Part shown: piece after piece, positions 9,494 through 20,347 of the stretch
How positions within the stretch are numbered: the first letter of the stretch is position 1
Layout: each line of letters begins with the position of its first letter
Assembly: GCA_947172415.1 (NCBI GenBank)
Contig: OX359189.1
Location: 7,702,501 to 7,766,500, forward strand
Direction of reading: 5' to 3'
Length of the DNA stretch: 64,000 nucleotides
From: Chondrosia reniformis
Taxonomy: Eukaryota; Porifera; Demospongiae; Chondrillida; Chondrillidae
Translations under genes and position numbers: made by a program
The notes under the pieces: model-generated
The model's database searches: none
Told to the model about the DNA's origin: nothing
Seen by the model: the letters and a program-made list of their open reading frames with translations, nothing else

Positions 9494-12400
9494 TTATAAG
9501 GCAGCAATACATTTTGAATAGTCTACATTAAGGTTATCATTCTGAACATGTCTCGGCCTCTCTTCTTCTGGTAAAAACTGTAGATCTGCATAATATACTA
9601 TTGAATCCTACATGAATAACATAAGCACATGACATAATATATAACCTTTAAAAGCTTAATTAAGCACTATACCTACATGAGTTTCAATTATATGACTTGC
9701 AATACAAACCTGTATCTGAATTTTGTTAGTTTGTTTCTCACTGTTCCCTGTAGTTGGGTTTTGATAAACATTCTCTTGTTCCATTGTGTTTGTAGCATTA
9801 TGTCTTATTCTTCTTTTCCTCATAAATAAAGCTACTGTTGTCATAATACCAAGGAGTACCAGAAATACTGTACCTCCCACAGTAGTTCCGATAACATAAG
9901 GAAACGGCAAGTATGATTCATCAGATGGTGATGGATTTGTGGTAGTTGTACAATCTATGAGTAAAAAGTTATAAAGCTGATCATCAGAAAATTAAAAATG
10001 AAGATATATACATGCATGTATATATAAGGTTCAAGATTATGGTTCCATATATACGTACATATATCTTTGATCATGGCTTTCCTATACACACCATTATATG
10101 TACATGTTCCCTGATCAATTTGTGTGCATGTATAATCCATAGCACAAAAAAAGTTAACTGTCCTGTCATAAGATTCACCAATAAAGAGATACTTTAAATT
10201 TTCAGTGATATTTGGCTCATCTCCATTCTGTGGGCATGTTAATCCACACATGAAGGTACAGTTCTCTAAATATTCATCACTGTGTGACCACATCAAAAAG
10301 ATAATAGTGCATAAAGGTTTGATTGACACATTAACCTGATCTGATCTCAACTCTAGATCTAGATCTGCATAGTTAAATAATTAATAAAATAATGAAGAGA
10401 GTAATTCCATGGATCAGTATAATATATACATTTTACCTTCAGATATTGTCACAGGTTCGCTCTCCTCCATACTACCGTCAGCATACACAACAGCACAAGA
10501 GTAGTTAGCCTCTCCATTGAGGAATTCAAAAGGACATTTTTGTGTTGTGATACTCAAAATTGTCTCGGTATTGTCAGAGGCTGATATCATATGGTATGTA
10601 TCAGGTAGATCAATCCTCTCTCCATCCTTCATCCACACTACAGGACTGGTCTGATTGAAGATGGGTCCACTTGATGTAGTATCAGTTATATCATGATGGT
10701 GACAGGTGAGTTGGACTTGTCTGTCATAACAGATTAGATTATGGGAGACTGAAAGTGTAGGTGTTTCTGTAAAGGAACATGCATGACTATAATATAATAT
10801 ATTATGACTCCAACAGTATATATAATATTAAAAGTAAACAGTGCATTTAATGAATTTACTTATTGTTGTCGCATTCACTTCCACTGTAACACTGATAATA
10901 TCTGGATACTGTATGCTCTGTGCCCTGATCATAAAGATGTAACTTGTACTTGGTGTTAGTGACTCTACTGTGATGGTCATGTTAGTAGTTGTATATGATG
11001 TACACTGAGATGGATCAGGTGCTCCATTGACAAGGAGACAAAGAGTAATGTTGAAGAAGACATCTTTGTAGCAAGAAGGTTCATCATAACTCCAGTTTAG
11101 ATCTAAATGTTTTGCTTTGACTTGCATTTGTACTTTCAAATCTATACCATATTATATGTTATTTAGCTTTAACAAATTATTAGCCATATATTTATTTTCC
11201 ACAGTATATACAACTTTCCTTTAACTTTTAAAGACATTACAATTGAACCAAGGCCAATGATTAAATATTTTATTTTGTTATATAAATGACACATGGGGGT
11301 GCTGGTGGTCTGGAGCTAAAGCAGAAGATTCAAGATCAAGCTATTATGGGATGTCCCAAGTTCGAGCCCAGGCCATGGCAGCAGTTTTTCAGTGACAGCA
11401 CCCCCTTGACAACAAACATTGCCCACTGAACAAACTGATTATTGCTGAATGATTTACTGTATGTTGTGTTTATGTTGTTATGTTTATGTTGTTTGTACTA
11501 TTGTGGGTGCCTGGAAGAGTAGCCTCTTGGCTAAAGGCTTCCCACATTAAATAAGATTCCTAATGATTCCTAATGGTATGACTCAAAATTGTAATACATA
11601 CATATAAAACTCACTCTGCATGTACATGAATATATAGATTGCATTATTTATATTGAGTAAATCCCCTTAATTTACCTTGAGCTATAGACAGTGGACCCAG
11701 ATTACTGCATTCAATATACAATAAATTATGTCATGCATATATACAAGACTCACTTAGTGCAAGTGGTTCTATTAGAATGGTGTTACTGAATTCCCTTCTA
11801 TAGTTGCTTCTGCTTGTAATGTAACAGGTGTAATTTGTTGGTGACTGAAGCACTTCTCTTCTCCCAATGTGAATTCTTAATCTAGTAAGAGTAGTATTGG
11901 GATTCTCTTTGTCAATTCCATTTGTTCTAAACTGTTCTCCATTCCTTAGCCACCCAACTGGTAAGTAAACATCAGGATTAAATGGTGGATGTGTGCAGTT
12001 TATCCAGTAACTGTCACCAATACATACATCAGTAGAGTTTAACTGGGACAGTTGAACTATATAACAAAAAACAATTACGTAACAATGAATAATAATGACA
12101 GGCAGGAACTGACGATGTATATACATTTCATAATGATGCGCGAAGTCAAATGAAGAATGTCCGGTCGTTAACTTTAAATGCTTATATTTATTTTATTTAT
12201 GTATCATTTATTTATTTTATTTATTTATCATTTATTAAAGTGACACATGCACATAAGAAAAGAGCTTATATTAGTCAGAGATCGTTTTTTATTTTTAAAA
12301 CGGAATATACGTTGCTGTTGGCGAAGGAAGGCTTTTCAATTAACTACCGCGCGGACCGTATACGAAGGTGATACAACGTTGGGAAGCGGTAGAAGGATTA

Positions 12401-12860
12401 GTCGGCTACAATCGAATGGAAGACGCCGCAAGATAACAGCGAAGATCGAACTGTTTATATATAATGAACGCTGGAAAGAAGATACGAACTATATATTATA
12501 TTACATATTTTTTGCTTTTATATAGCGTATCTCCTTGGAGTTAAATTTCACATGGCTTTAAATTTACCGAATTTATATACGTGCTAAATCGCCACGAGGC
12601 CTCTCGAGTGGCTTCGAGACCTCGCACGACTCGGACAATACCTTCTATGTATTTTGAATAATACATGGCCTATAGGGAAGTAAACCTATATAGTTAGAGG
12701 TTTGGATATGATGAGGATAAAAGTTTTCTCCTACTTCTCTTCTTCTGTACTAGCTAGCATGGGTCAGCCAGGCATGCAGCTGTTTCTGGGAATTTTAGAA
12801 TTAATAATGCAACCTACCCTTTGAGGATAAAACTAGTGCAGGTAGGAGATATCCAATCAT
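9494..12860 (-). CDS. Ig-FN3-Ig-FN3 receptor with long tail, inverted paralogue (receptor A')
   Basis: Seven exons on the minus strand: 12860-12818, 12056-11754, 11141-10860, 10766-10437, 10364-10059, 9954-9710, 9577-9494, giving 530 residues. The signal peptide is MIGYLLPALVLSSK. Ig1 is identical in protein to receptor A as far as I can read. FN3-1 differs at a few residues and lacks four. Ig2 is near-identical until its last eight residues; FN3-2 is clearly diverged. The membrane helix (about 440-465) and tail are unrelated to receptor A. The tail contains NVYQNP (Tyr484, a YxN Grb2-type site). A last exon resembles the ITIM exons of the two receptors at 20348 and 23972: FLPEEERPRHVQ, then NLNVDYSKC, an ITIM-like motif with Cys at +3. 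The last exon's acceptor (ctacag) was chosen because it keeps phase 0 and this homology. A SINE sits in intron 2 and family H in intron 1. Confidence 0.83.
11297..11572 (+). mobile_element. tRNA-derived SINE inserted in intron 2 of receptor A'
   Basis: A 276-bp insertion flanked by a 4-bp direct repeat ATGG (11293-11296 and 11573-11576). The head has an RNA polymerase III B-box-like sequence (agttcgagcccagg) and a plausible A-box region (tggtggtctggagctaaag). The tail is a short tandem of gattcctaat. The uninterrupted site is preserved in receptor A (gtcataccatgtgtca, near 5045-5060), so the insertion boundaries are directly visible. Confidence 0.8.
12664..12795 (-). repeat. Dispersed repeat family H copy in intron 1 of receptor A'
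   Basis: It reads cctatagggaagtaaacct, gatgaggataaaag, cttctcttcttctg and gcagctgtttctgggaattt in inverted orientation. The matching intron of receptor A is about 190 bp and lacks it. Confidence 0.65.
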
Positions 12861-13869
12861 AGTGATTGTAAAACACTATAAAGAATTCGAAAATATACAA
12901 TTAATATATAACAATAAATCTCTAATGAAGATATTATATATATATAATATTATGTATTCAAGATATATAGGCATGCATATATATATGTACATAGGCCTAT
13001 AAGCTGATTCAACCAGCTTTGAAATTTCTGTGTATATAATAATTATATACCTACAAGTTTGAGATTTAAAAAATAAATACAACATTTAATCATGTTATAA
13101 TACCTTATTATTATAATCATTTGGACAATTCATCTCTTATTCAGCAACATAAACACTTTGAACCATTGATCGTGATCTAACATAGGAAATTGGTATGTAT
13201 TACTCAGTAACTGCTGCTGGGTTTGCTTATATATATATATACATACATTGAATTTCGAATTGTTTTTGAGTCTACATTGATTTTAAATCTGAAATTAAAA
13301 TTAACAATAGAACAATATAGTTATAGTATATATGAATTCATATTTTAGAGAATATAATATATATTGATTGATCACATGCACATGGAAAAACAACATTCTT
13401 ACTCTCTCTCTTTTTTACCTCCACATGCCTTTATATATTATAGTATTAACCATCTCATTACAAAAATATACAATGCATGGGTGGATGGGAGTGAAAAAAA
13501 GAAAAAAGTATATTCTCAAAAATTGTAATTACAGTCTGAAAAGAAAAAAAAGGAAAAATTACAATAGAGGGTGATGGGTGGAAGAAGCATATGAGGGCTA
13601 TGGGAGACCTAGACTCTGCTAAAAATGTCCTTCAAAAACATTACACAGTAGTCTTTAGTTAAACATATAGGTTATATTAGGTATAGGTTATAGTTAACAG
13701 TTAGATTATGTATATCAGCTATTAAGGTACATACGTACGGATCCTTCATGACAACTACTTTGCCAGTCTCTCATGCACCAGATCTTGTAGGATTCCTCTA
13801 TGCAAGTTCTTATTATTCTTTCCAGCTCATTTTTTTCCTTGCAGTTGGCAGTTGTTTGTACTAGATAGA
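12861..13869. other. Intergenic, AT-rich, no gene recognised
   Basis: Between the divergent 5' end of receptor A' and a retroelement fragment. Contains TATATA runs (12935, 13230) and an A-rich tract at 13493-13560. I see no supported exon. Confidence 0.4.
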
Positions 13870-14241
13870 GTTTGTTAAACCAGGCATATATTGATGAATC
13901 CCCTCTCAGTATAGTGATCAGCAGATAGAGCAACATGTTGGGGGAATTGATACTTGTGAGCTGGGAGGTCAACTGTGATGTTGCTGTTAAATTGTAGATG
14001 TCTCTTTACAAAGAGAAAGATACATTCCAAGATGGTATCATGTCTGCTGTTGTACCTCCTGTTCTTGAGTGCTACTTCACAACTGTTGAGGACGTGAGTT
14101 AGAGTCTGCCCTCCTGAACAAAGTTTGCACATTGCAATGGTATATCTTCTTCTACATGTGAAGGTTGGCATTCTGTGGGAGTGTTTGTTATAGAGTTCAG
14201 GGCAAACTTGACGATGTGTTCAGGCAGGGTAGTGATAGTGT
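13870..14241 (-). pseudogene. Reverse-transcriptase C-terminal fragment (left arm of a palindrome)
   Basis: Minus-strand frames contain LPEHIVKFALNSITNT, then LCSGGQTLTHVLNSCEVALK and RRYNSRHDTILECIF. This is the Cys-containing C-terminal region of a LINE-type reverse-transcriptase family common in sponges and cnidarians. The frame is broken near the palindrome centre. Part of the fragment is repeated in opposite orientation at 14266-14490. Confidence 0.6.
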
Positions 14242-14490
14242 TTGACCATTGCTCTGCTCCCCTATCACTATCACTACCCTGCCTGAACACATCGTCAAGT
14301 TTGTCCTGAACTCTATAACAAACATTCTCCCACACAATGCCAACCTTTACATGTGGAAGAAGATATACCATTGCAATGTGCAAACTTTGTTCAGAAAGGC
14401 AGACTCTAGCTCACGTCCTCAACAGTTGTGAAGTAGCACTCAAGAACAGGAGGTACAACAGCAGACACAATGCCATCTTGGAATGTATAT
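14018..14490. repeat. Large inverted repeat, about 220-bp arms
   Basis: Arms at about 14018-14241 and 14266-14490 are reverse complements at most positions, for example gacgatgtgttcaggcaggg against ccctgcctgaacacatcgtc. They are separated by about 24 bases. Both arms are copies of the same reverse-transcriptase fragment, so this is a head-to-head duplicated retroelement piece. Confidence 0.85.
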
Positions 14491-14560
14491 ATCATAACTG
14501 TGTTGAAAATGGCTACAGAAAGTGGATCTTGGAATACTCCAGTTTGCATTGGAAAAGGCT
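14266..14560 (+). pseudogene. Reverse-transcriptase C-terminal fragment (right arm of the palindrome)
   Basis: Plus-strand frames read TLPEHIVKFVLNSITN, then TLAHVLNSCEVALKNRRYNS and HNAILECIY, the same protein region as the left arm. The reading frame shifts between the segments, so it is not functional. Confidence 0.55.
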
Positions 14561-14599
14561 CAGTTGTCCACCATTTGGTTCTAACAATATATACCTGTG

Positions 14600-14781
14600 A
14601 GATTGGAGTACATGCAGGTCAGAAACAGTCGAGATAAATTCCTGCGGAGATTATGGTGGACACTTCCAAAAGCATTCACAATATCCAACCAGCATACATT
14701 CCCCCATTTATCAAAAGCTTGCATTTTTTGAAAATTGTTTGTAATGTATTTATAAAGGCATGATTTGCAAGCTGTATACAT
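14600..14781 (-). pseudogene. Reverse-transcriptase palm fragment (motif A)
   Basis: The minus-strand frame contains CWLDIVNAFGSVHHNL, matching the LDxxNAFGSVPH catalytic motif A of non-LTR reverse transcriptases. It is only about 60 codons and isolated from the rest of the domain. It has the same orientation as the left-arm fragment and probably comes from the same dismembered element. Confidence 0.55.
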
Positions 14782-15066
14782 CCTATTTAATTACGAGTGC
14801 TTCTGTACTCACTGATGTATAAATGATCCAATTGAGTAATACAGTATCACAAGAGACTATTACAATTATAAGTTAATCTGTTGTTTTCCCGCATTAGTTT
14901 GTCATGTGGGATCTACCTGATGCATGTGGCATGCTCATGCACAGTGTTTGTTATGGTAACTTTTTATTGTATACATTGCACAAAACTACAAAATATGGCC
15001 TGTTTAGCATATAAGTATATAATGTTTAAAGTTTCCTAAATGTAATTATTATAAAGAAAGTAAGTA

Positions 15067-15444
15067 TAATAGTAGAACGCTTTCTTTGGACAGTCAAGCA
15101 CGCCAACAAATCACGTACAGTACAATAGTACACATTGTGAACCAATCATTCACATTGTGAACCAATCATTCACATTGTGAACCAATCATTCACATTGTTC
15201 ACATTGTGTACTATTGTACTGTACGGTATTGTACTGTGTACTATTCTATTCACTTCCTACTTCATTAGTTGTGTATGATAAACGTATGCCACCCTGACAC
15301 AATTCATTGCCTGTTGCATGAGTATATAAGTTGACATTTTTCTATGCCTGATGAAGCCCATGAAGGGTGAAACGTTGCATTAAAAGTGATCGATACGTGA
15401 TTTGTTGGCGTGCTTGACCGTCCAAAGAAAGCGTTCTACTATTA
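15067..15444. mobile_element. 378-bp element with 51-bp terminal inverted repeats
   Basis: Terminal inverted repeats at 15067-15117 and 15394-15444 match at 50 of 51 positions (left end taatagtagaacgctttctt). Inside are three tandem copies of cacattgtgaaccaatcatt (about 15130-15195), an inner inverted repeat around tacaatagtacacattgtg, and the motif ctgatgaagcccatgaaggg then gtgaaacg. An imperfect duplication of attataaag..agtaagtata flanks both sides. There is no coding capacity, so it is a non-autonomous element. Confidence 0.8.
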
Positions 15445-15495
15445 ATTCCAGCATACCTAATAACTTTCATTATAAAGTAAGTATAAATTCTAATA

Positions 15496-17033
15496 CTATA
15501 TAGCCAAAAATACTATCAAAAACAGCATCCAGACAAATTGGATCAAAGATACCGATCCTGATTGACCTATATACATACATAAAGTTAAAATAGATGCATT
15601 AATTTAATATAATTGACTTGCATTTCACTTTCCATTCAATTCTCACCTAAAGTAGAATTTTGTGCTTCTTCACTCATTTCTTGTCTATCAGTAAAATCTA
15701 TGAATTGAAAAAACTTCAATAAATAATAATAATATGTGTATGCATGTGTGCATGCAAAAATCAAAAGATTTATTATATATACCAATAAAATATACATGCA
15801 TATAGGTTACTTTTATCGGGTATACTGTATATATATATATATGTACTATCCCTTTACACAGTACACAAAAATTAAACAAATATTGCAACTGCTCCTATTT
15901 GCTGATGACTTGATGTTTGTGGCAGAGGAGGATGAGAATGTGGAAGAATACTTGACAAAGTGATGGAAAAATGGAAGATGCAGATCGATTGGAGGAAGAC
16001 TAAAGTGCTGACAGTTAAAAGTGGCACATGTGACATATCAGTGAAAGGGGAGAAAATTGAGAAAGTGAAGGTGATGATCATGAAGTACCTAGGTGCATTG
16101 TTCAATGAGGAAGGGACATGTGAAGAGGAGATCAAATATAGAATTGGGCTACAGCAAAGGTAATTGGAGCAATGATATTGGAAGTCAGGTTTCGCACCCA
16201 TAAAATAGCATAGGAACTACCATTGCATTGAAGACTCTCATCTTCGTTACTCTGCTCAGTTCCCTAATTCTTTCCATGCAGCTGGACAATACAGAAAAGA
16301 CATGAGAGCAGATTGCAGGCAACGGAGATGAGGTGGAGGGAGTGAAGATAAGTTAGAAATGTGGACATCAGGCAAAGGTTGAAGCAGGAAGCAGTTGTGG
16401 AAACAGCCCTAGCTAGAAAGAAGCAGAGAGCATGGAAAGTTGAGGTACAGGATATGTTAGAATAAATACTGGTACAGCAAGTGTACAGTGAGGAGATAAA
16501 TGGCAGAAGGCCCAGGGGAAGACCGGCCCGCGAAAGCACTGGAATGAAAATGCCTAACTATATATTAACTATTACCACACTTTTTGTGTATATGTATGGG
16601 GCTATATACCTCCAGCCTTGGAGATAAAGCTGTCAGAGAAATTCAATTCTATATATATATGTATATATATTTTAATTTAGCATGCAGGGTATGTCAACAG
16701 CACCTGGTTTCTCTTTAGCTGTCACATTCAATTTGATAGTATTGCTCAGAATTTCCCTTCCATCCACAATGTCAAAAACATAGCAATTGTATGACACTGA
16801 TGACATATTTACTATAAATCTAGATCTGATATCAATTTTCAAGTTTGTGGTGACATCATCTAATACAAAGTCTAACTCCATTGGCCTTTCTAGGATATGA
16901 TTCTGATTATCCCTCTTCCAAAGTAGATCCGGATGATATCTGCTATTTCTCAGGTTTGGATGGTTACATACCAGCAGCACAGTATCATTGCTTGAACTAG
17001 CTTCTCTTAGTGCAATGTCCTGTGACAATGTCA
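15496..17033 (-). CDS. Ig-domain protein ending in a hydrophobic C-terminus (GPI-like), 5' end unresolved
   Basis: Three minus-strand exons in compatible phase: 17033-16704 (one Ig-like domain, VLLVCNHP, LLWKRDN, SYNCYVFD), 15697-15647 (DFTDRQEMSEEAQNSTL) and 15566-15496 (GQSGSVSLIQFVWMLFLIVF then AI and stop). All introns are phase 1. The protein stops directly after a hydrophobic run with no basic tail, which fits a GPI-attachment signal or a tail-less membrane anchor. A plus-oriented LINE remnant lies in the first of the two introns. No convincing signal-peptide exon was found between 17034 and 18798, so the start is missing. Joining of the two small exons rests on splice sites and phase only. 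Confidence 0.5.
15875..16550 (+). pseudogene. Decayed LINE reverse transcriptase, C-terminal half
   Basis: Frames shift between recognisable blocks: LLFADDLMFVAEEDENVEE (RT motif C, FADD), then IDWRKTKVLTVKSG and KYLGALFNEEGTCEEEIKYR, then RLQATEMRW and GRRPRGRPARKHW near the end. The order is that of a LINE polymerase palm, thumb and C-terminal arginine-rich motif. Stops and frameshifts make it non-functional. It lies inside an intron of the Ig gene on the other strand. Confidence 0.7.
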
Positions 17034-17040
17034 CTGCATA

Positions 17041-18030
17041 AATACAACCAATTCAGACTCATGATCAGGTTAATACAATTGGACCATATTATATAACCAT
17101 GGGAAAATGGCGTATTAGATTTTTTTGAGTATATAATTCTAAAGCACCATTTTATATAGATATTGTTGACATCAATATGAGGCAAATGAAAGTAATGATT
17201 ATTACTAAAAATCATGAAAATATTATATATATCCAATCTAGAGTTCAGACTAGTGACAAGGATTCATATATAGTCGTGCAATCTGAGAATCATGATCAGC
17301 GAATTCAAACTGTATATGTATATGAATATAGTTTATAGTCAATTTTCAAAATGCCATTCTGAGGTATATATTGCAATTTATATAGAGACTCTATATGAGG
17401 AACCTAAATATATAATCAGGTGATCATGACCTTAATTAGTGACTATTTTTATTAACGTACCATGTAATAAGTAGACACTGACCATCACCTTGTAATTGAA
17501 TGTCCATATATGATATGAACTGCATAATATAAGAATGAAATCATGTACTTAATATGGGCACTACACTTGTTACGGATACAACATATACAGTGTACCTAGA
17601 TGCAAAAGTTAAATTGCATGTATACTCAAGTATGCTGCAGCTAGAGTTCAGTGACTTTATTTGACTGTGACTAATATTTACTAATATTACCAATATTTCG
17701 ACACTCTATAATAAAATTAGAAGTAGGGGGTGGCATTGCCTAGCTGCAACAGTAACTGACATATCTGGAAAGAGTATATCGAAACAAGATAGATCATACT
17801 AGTATAAGGTTAACCACATGCAGAAGTGGCATACTAATATTAATTTCGACACTCGATAATAATATGCAGGTAACTTTATAGGCGACGTTCTTCATGCAGC
17901 GTATTTAACTGCATGGCTAAATAATTGGGCAAAACCGTCAAAAAAGGAACACAAAATGCGCGGCAAACAATTATATATAGCCATGTAGACTGATATAGCG
18001 CTAATCAAAAGGTATATAGGCGTTAGACTC
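17041..18030. other. Stretch upstream of the Ig exon, no confirmed exon
   Basis: It should contain the missing 5' exon(s) of the Ig gene at 15496-17033. Short minus-strand candidates exist (for example MDIQLQ before a phase-1 donor near 17484) but none is a convincing signal peptide. Otherwise AT-rich. Confidence 0.3.
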
Positions 18031-18034
18031 GCAA

Positions 18035-18604
18035 ATGGAAAATTTTTGGTTGCTCCTAATATTTCTAGTCTTCTTAGTTTCTCTCACGACAGGATGCACT
18101 AGGTATATATACTTTTAAATATCTGATCATATCTCTATTTAGCAGTACTTTCATGCCAGATTGATATAGTTATGATGCATGCACGCTTACCGTCCATTCT
18201 TTACACATGTTCTGTTCGCCATGTTTGAGCTTGCTGCACAGGCTTATGCAAGTGGGGGGTGGAAATATGTTATGATAAACGTCTGTAGTAATATGACCGA
18301 ACATGGACAAATACATGCATATATGTATTGTGATAATAGATATGCATGAATCATGAGCTGAGTCATACATCAGGTGATCATCTGATTGTAAGTAAACCGC
18401 ATAAATACAATAGTTATACTAATTATTATATCTGTGGGTGTCTGGACATTGTGCAAGCTGTATTATCCTCATAAATAGTATGTACATAAACCATATAAAT
18501 GTGCATATGCTGCAATTAATTATTCTGAATAAACAGACCTTCATTCTATACATTTTATTTGCAGGGTTAAAACAGCTAAATCTGGGTCCCTTTTAATTGA
18601 TTAA
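18035..18604 (+). CDS. Possible two-exon small secreted peptide
   Basis: Exon 18035-18102 encodes MENFWLLLIFLVFLVSLTT followed by GCTR, a textbook signal peptide ending at a gtatat donor in phase 2. An acceptor (ttatttgcag) opens exon 18565-18604, which continues in frame as VKTAKSGSLLID and stop, giving 35 residues. There is no family match. It could be a real secreted peptide, the orphan first exon of a receptor, or chance. Confidence 0.25.
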
Positions 18605-18798
18605 AGAAAGTCTTATATATTATTTTTGGGGCGCCTATATATGTTTTCAGAAATTATGTTAACTTATAATTATGGCTTCCTGTTCGTAACCTTGTATATC
18701 TGTCACCAAAATGGCGGACACCCGACTAGCTTTCGTTTTTCTAGCTTAAAATGAGCTTTCTCTTCCTTAGCGTCGAACGTTGAACCAACGAAAAGGAT

Positions 18799-19086
18799 TT
18801 AGAAACCACCTTTACTAATACGAGGGGAGAAATACCAATTATTGAATAGAATTTGAACAGATAGAAAATATATAAGAGAACTGAATGATTTGTGAAGTGC
18901 AATATCTTTATCATTAACAAAAAACCAAGTCTTTATCTTGTCTTCTAGAGTTTGAACTCGTTCACTCAAAAGATCAAGTTTCTGTCTCATCTCGTCCACT
19001 TCAGTTCCATGTTCAGTAACAGCTGCATCACTTGTAAGTAGATAAGAATTCAAAGGAATTAATATGAGGAGAAGCTTCGAATTCAT
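18799..19086 (-). CDS. Small secreted coiled-coil protein, hypothetical
   Basis: A 95-codon frame starts MNSKLLLILIPLNSYLLTSD (signal peptide). It continues with a heptad-like helix, EVDEMRQKLDLLSERVQTLE, and ends in a hydrophobic/aromatic stretch. Secreted or membrane proteins with a short coiled coil often use it for oligomerisation. No family assigned. It may be only the first exon of a longer gene, because a phase-1 donor-like site occurs early and the C-terminal part looks less protein-like. Confidence 0.35.
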   Translation of the reverse strand: MNSKLLLILIPLNSYLLTSDAAVTEHGTEVDEMRQKLDLLSERVQTLEDKIKTWFFVNDKDIALHKSFSSLIYFLSVQILFNNWYFSPRISKGGF

Positions 19087-20347
19087 TGTCCCTGAGACAG
19101 ATATCTCTACTAGCTAGCAGGATGTTGTCTTTTATAATGTTTGATCCAATTATATAGCAATATTATCAGTTACTATCTTTAACTTAAATAATAATACAAC
19201 TTTGTTAATTTGTACAAAGTTTGTCGACTTAGCATTTTTGTGGTAAACTATACATATAGTACAATAATATGTTATTCACTAAATACTATATAGGTAAATT
19301 CCCATGTGCCTATATGACATGTCACATTGTTATACACTTATAAGTTTATTTTACATATTATTAATAATTTAAAGACCATACACTCTAAAACTAGTAGAAC
19401 ATGTTAATGTGGCTCTCGCTGGTAGAACAAACTTCACACATGCAAGTCAAATGGTATTTTCAGTTAGTCAGCTGATCCCAATTAAGATCAGGCAGTTACT
19501 CCAAAGTCATTTATTAATGGATGTACATGAAGAAACAAACATTAATTGTTGTATATAAAGGTGATGTAATGTGTATACTTTATGCACATGTCCTTTTAAA
19601 AGGCCTATCTGTGACTGCTATAGGTAGAGAATTACTTTGTAGATTATGTCATTGACACTTTTCTGTCCAACTGTTTCACTGTAACAGCACATGACAGTGG
19701 TTGATGCAATAACATGTTTTGTCAGGATTTGTGTCTGAGCATGCACTAATTGAATAACAACTTTTTTAGGGTTACAATGTCGTCTTGTTATAAGTCTAGA
19801 AAAGCTTTTTATAACCCCCCTTAATCTATAGGATTATACAGTGCTCTATGTTGTGTGGGAAGATAGGTATATATAGCAACCTTAACTCACTGCACTATAC
19901 ATTGTACACCTTTATTTTTGTATGTCTCCTATATTTGCATATGCCTCTATAATCGGACATTCATACTGTATGAGACCCTGAATAAGCCCTTATCTATATT
20001 TAAACTGTATCAAGATGCATGACATATATGGAAGTTTCTAAGTAAACAGAATTATGTCTGAACTTTGCCTTCAGACTGAATCTGGTCCAAGCTACCACAA
20101 TTACTGTATAGTTTGTCGGCCATTTTGTATAAAACCTTCAGTCATATATCAACAGATTAATCTGTTGTTCTTCAATACATGTATAGAAAAGATTAACTTA
20201 TTATGACTGTGCCAGTACTATAGCAATAACAATATTAAATCAATTGCAACTTTTATAGTATTATTATATTGTAATACTATAAGTGTATATATATATATCA
20301 CACCAGGCAGACTGTAATTAGCATCACTGAAAGTATTATATATATGT
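19087..20347. other. Intergenic, AT-rich
   Basis: No exon with both splice sites and domain resemblance was found. It lies downstream (3') of the ITIM receptor at 20348-22524. Confidence 0.4.
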
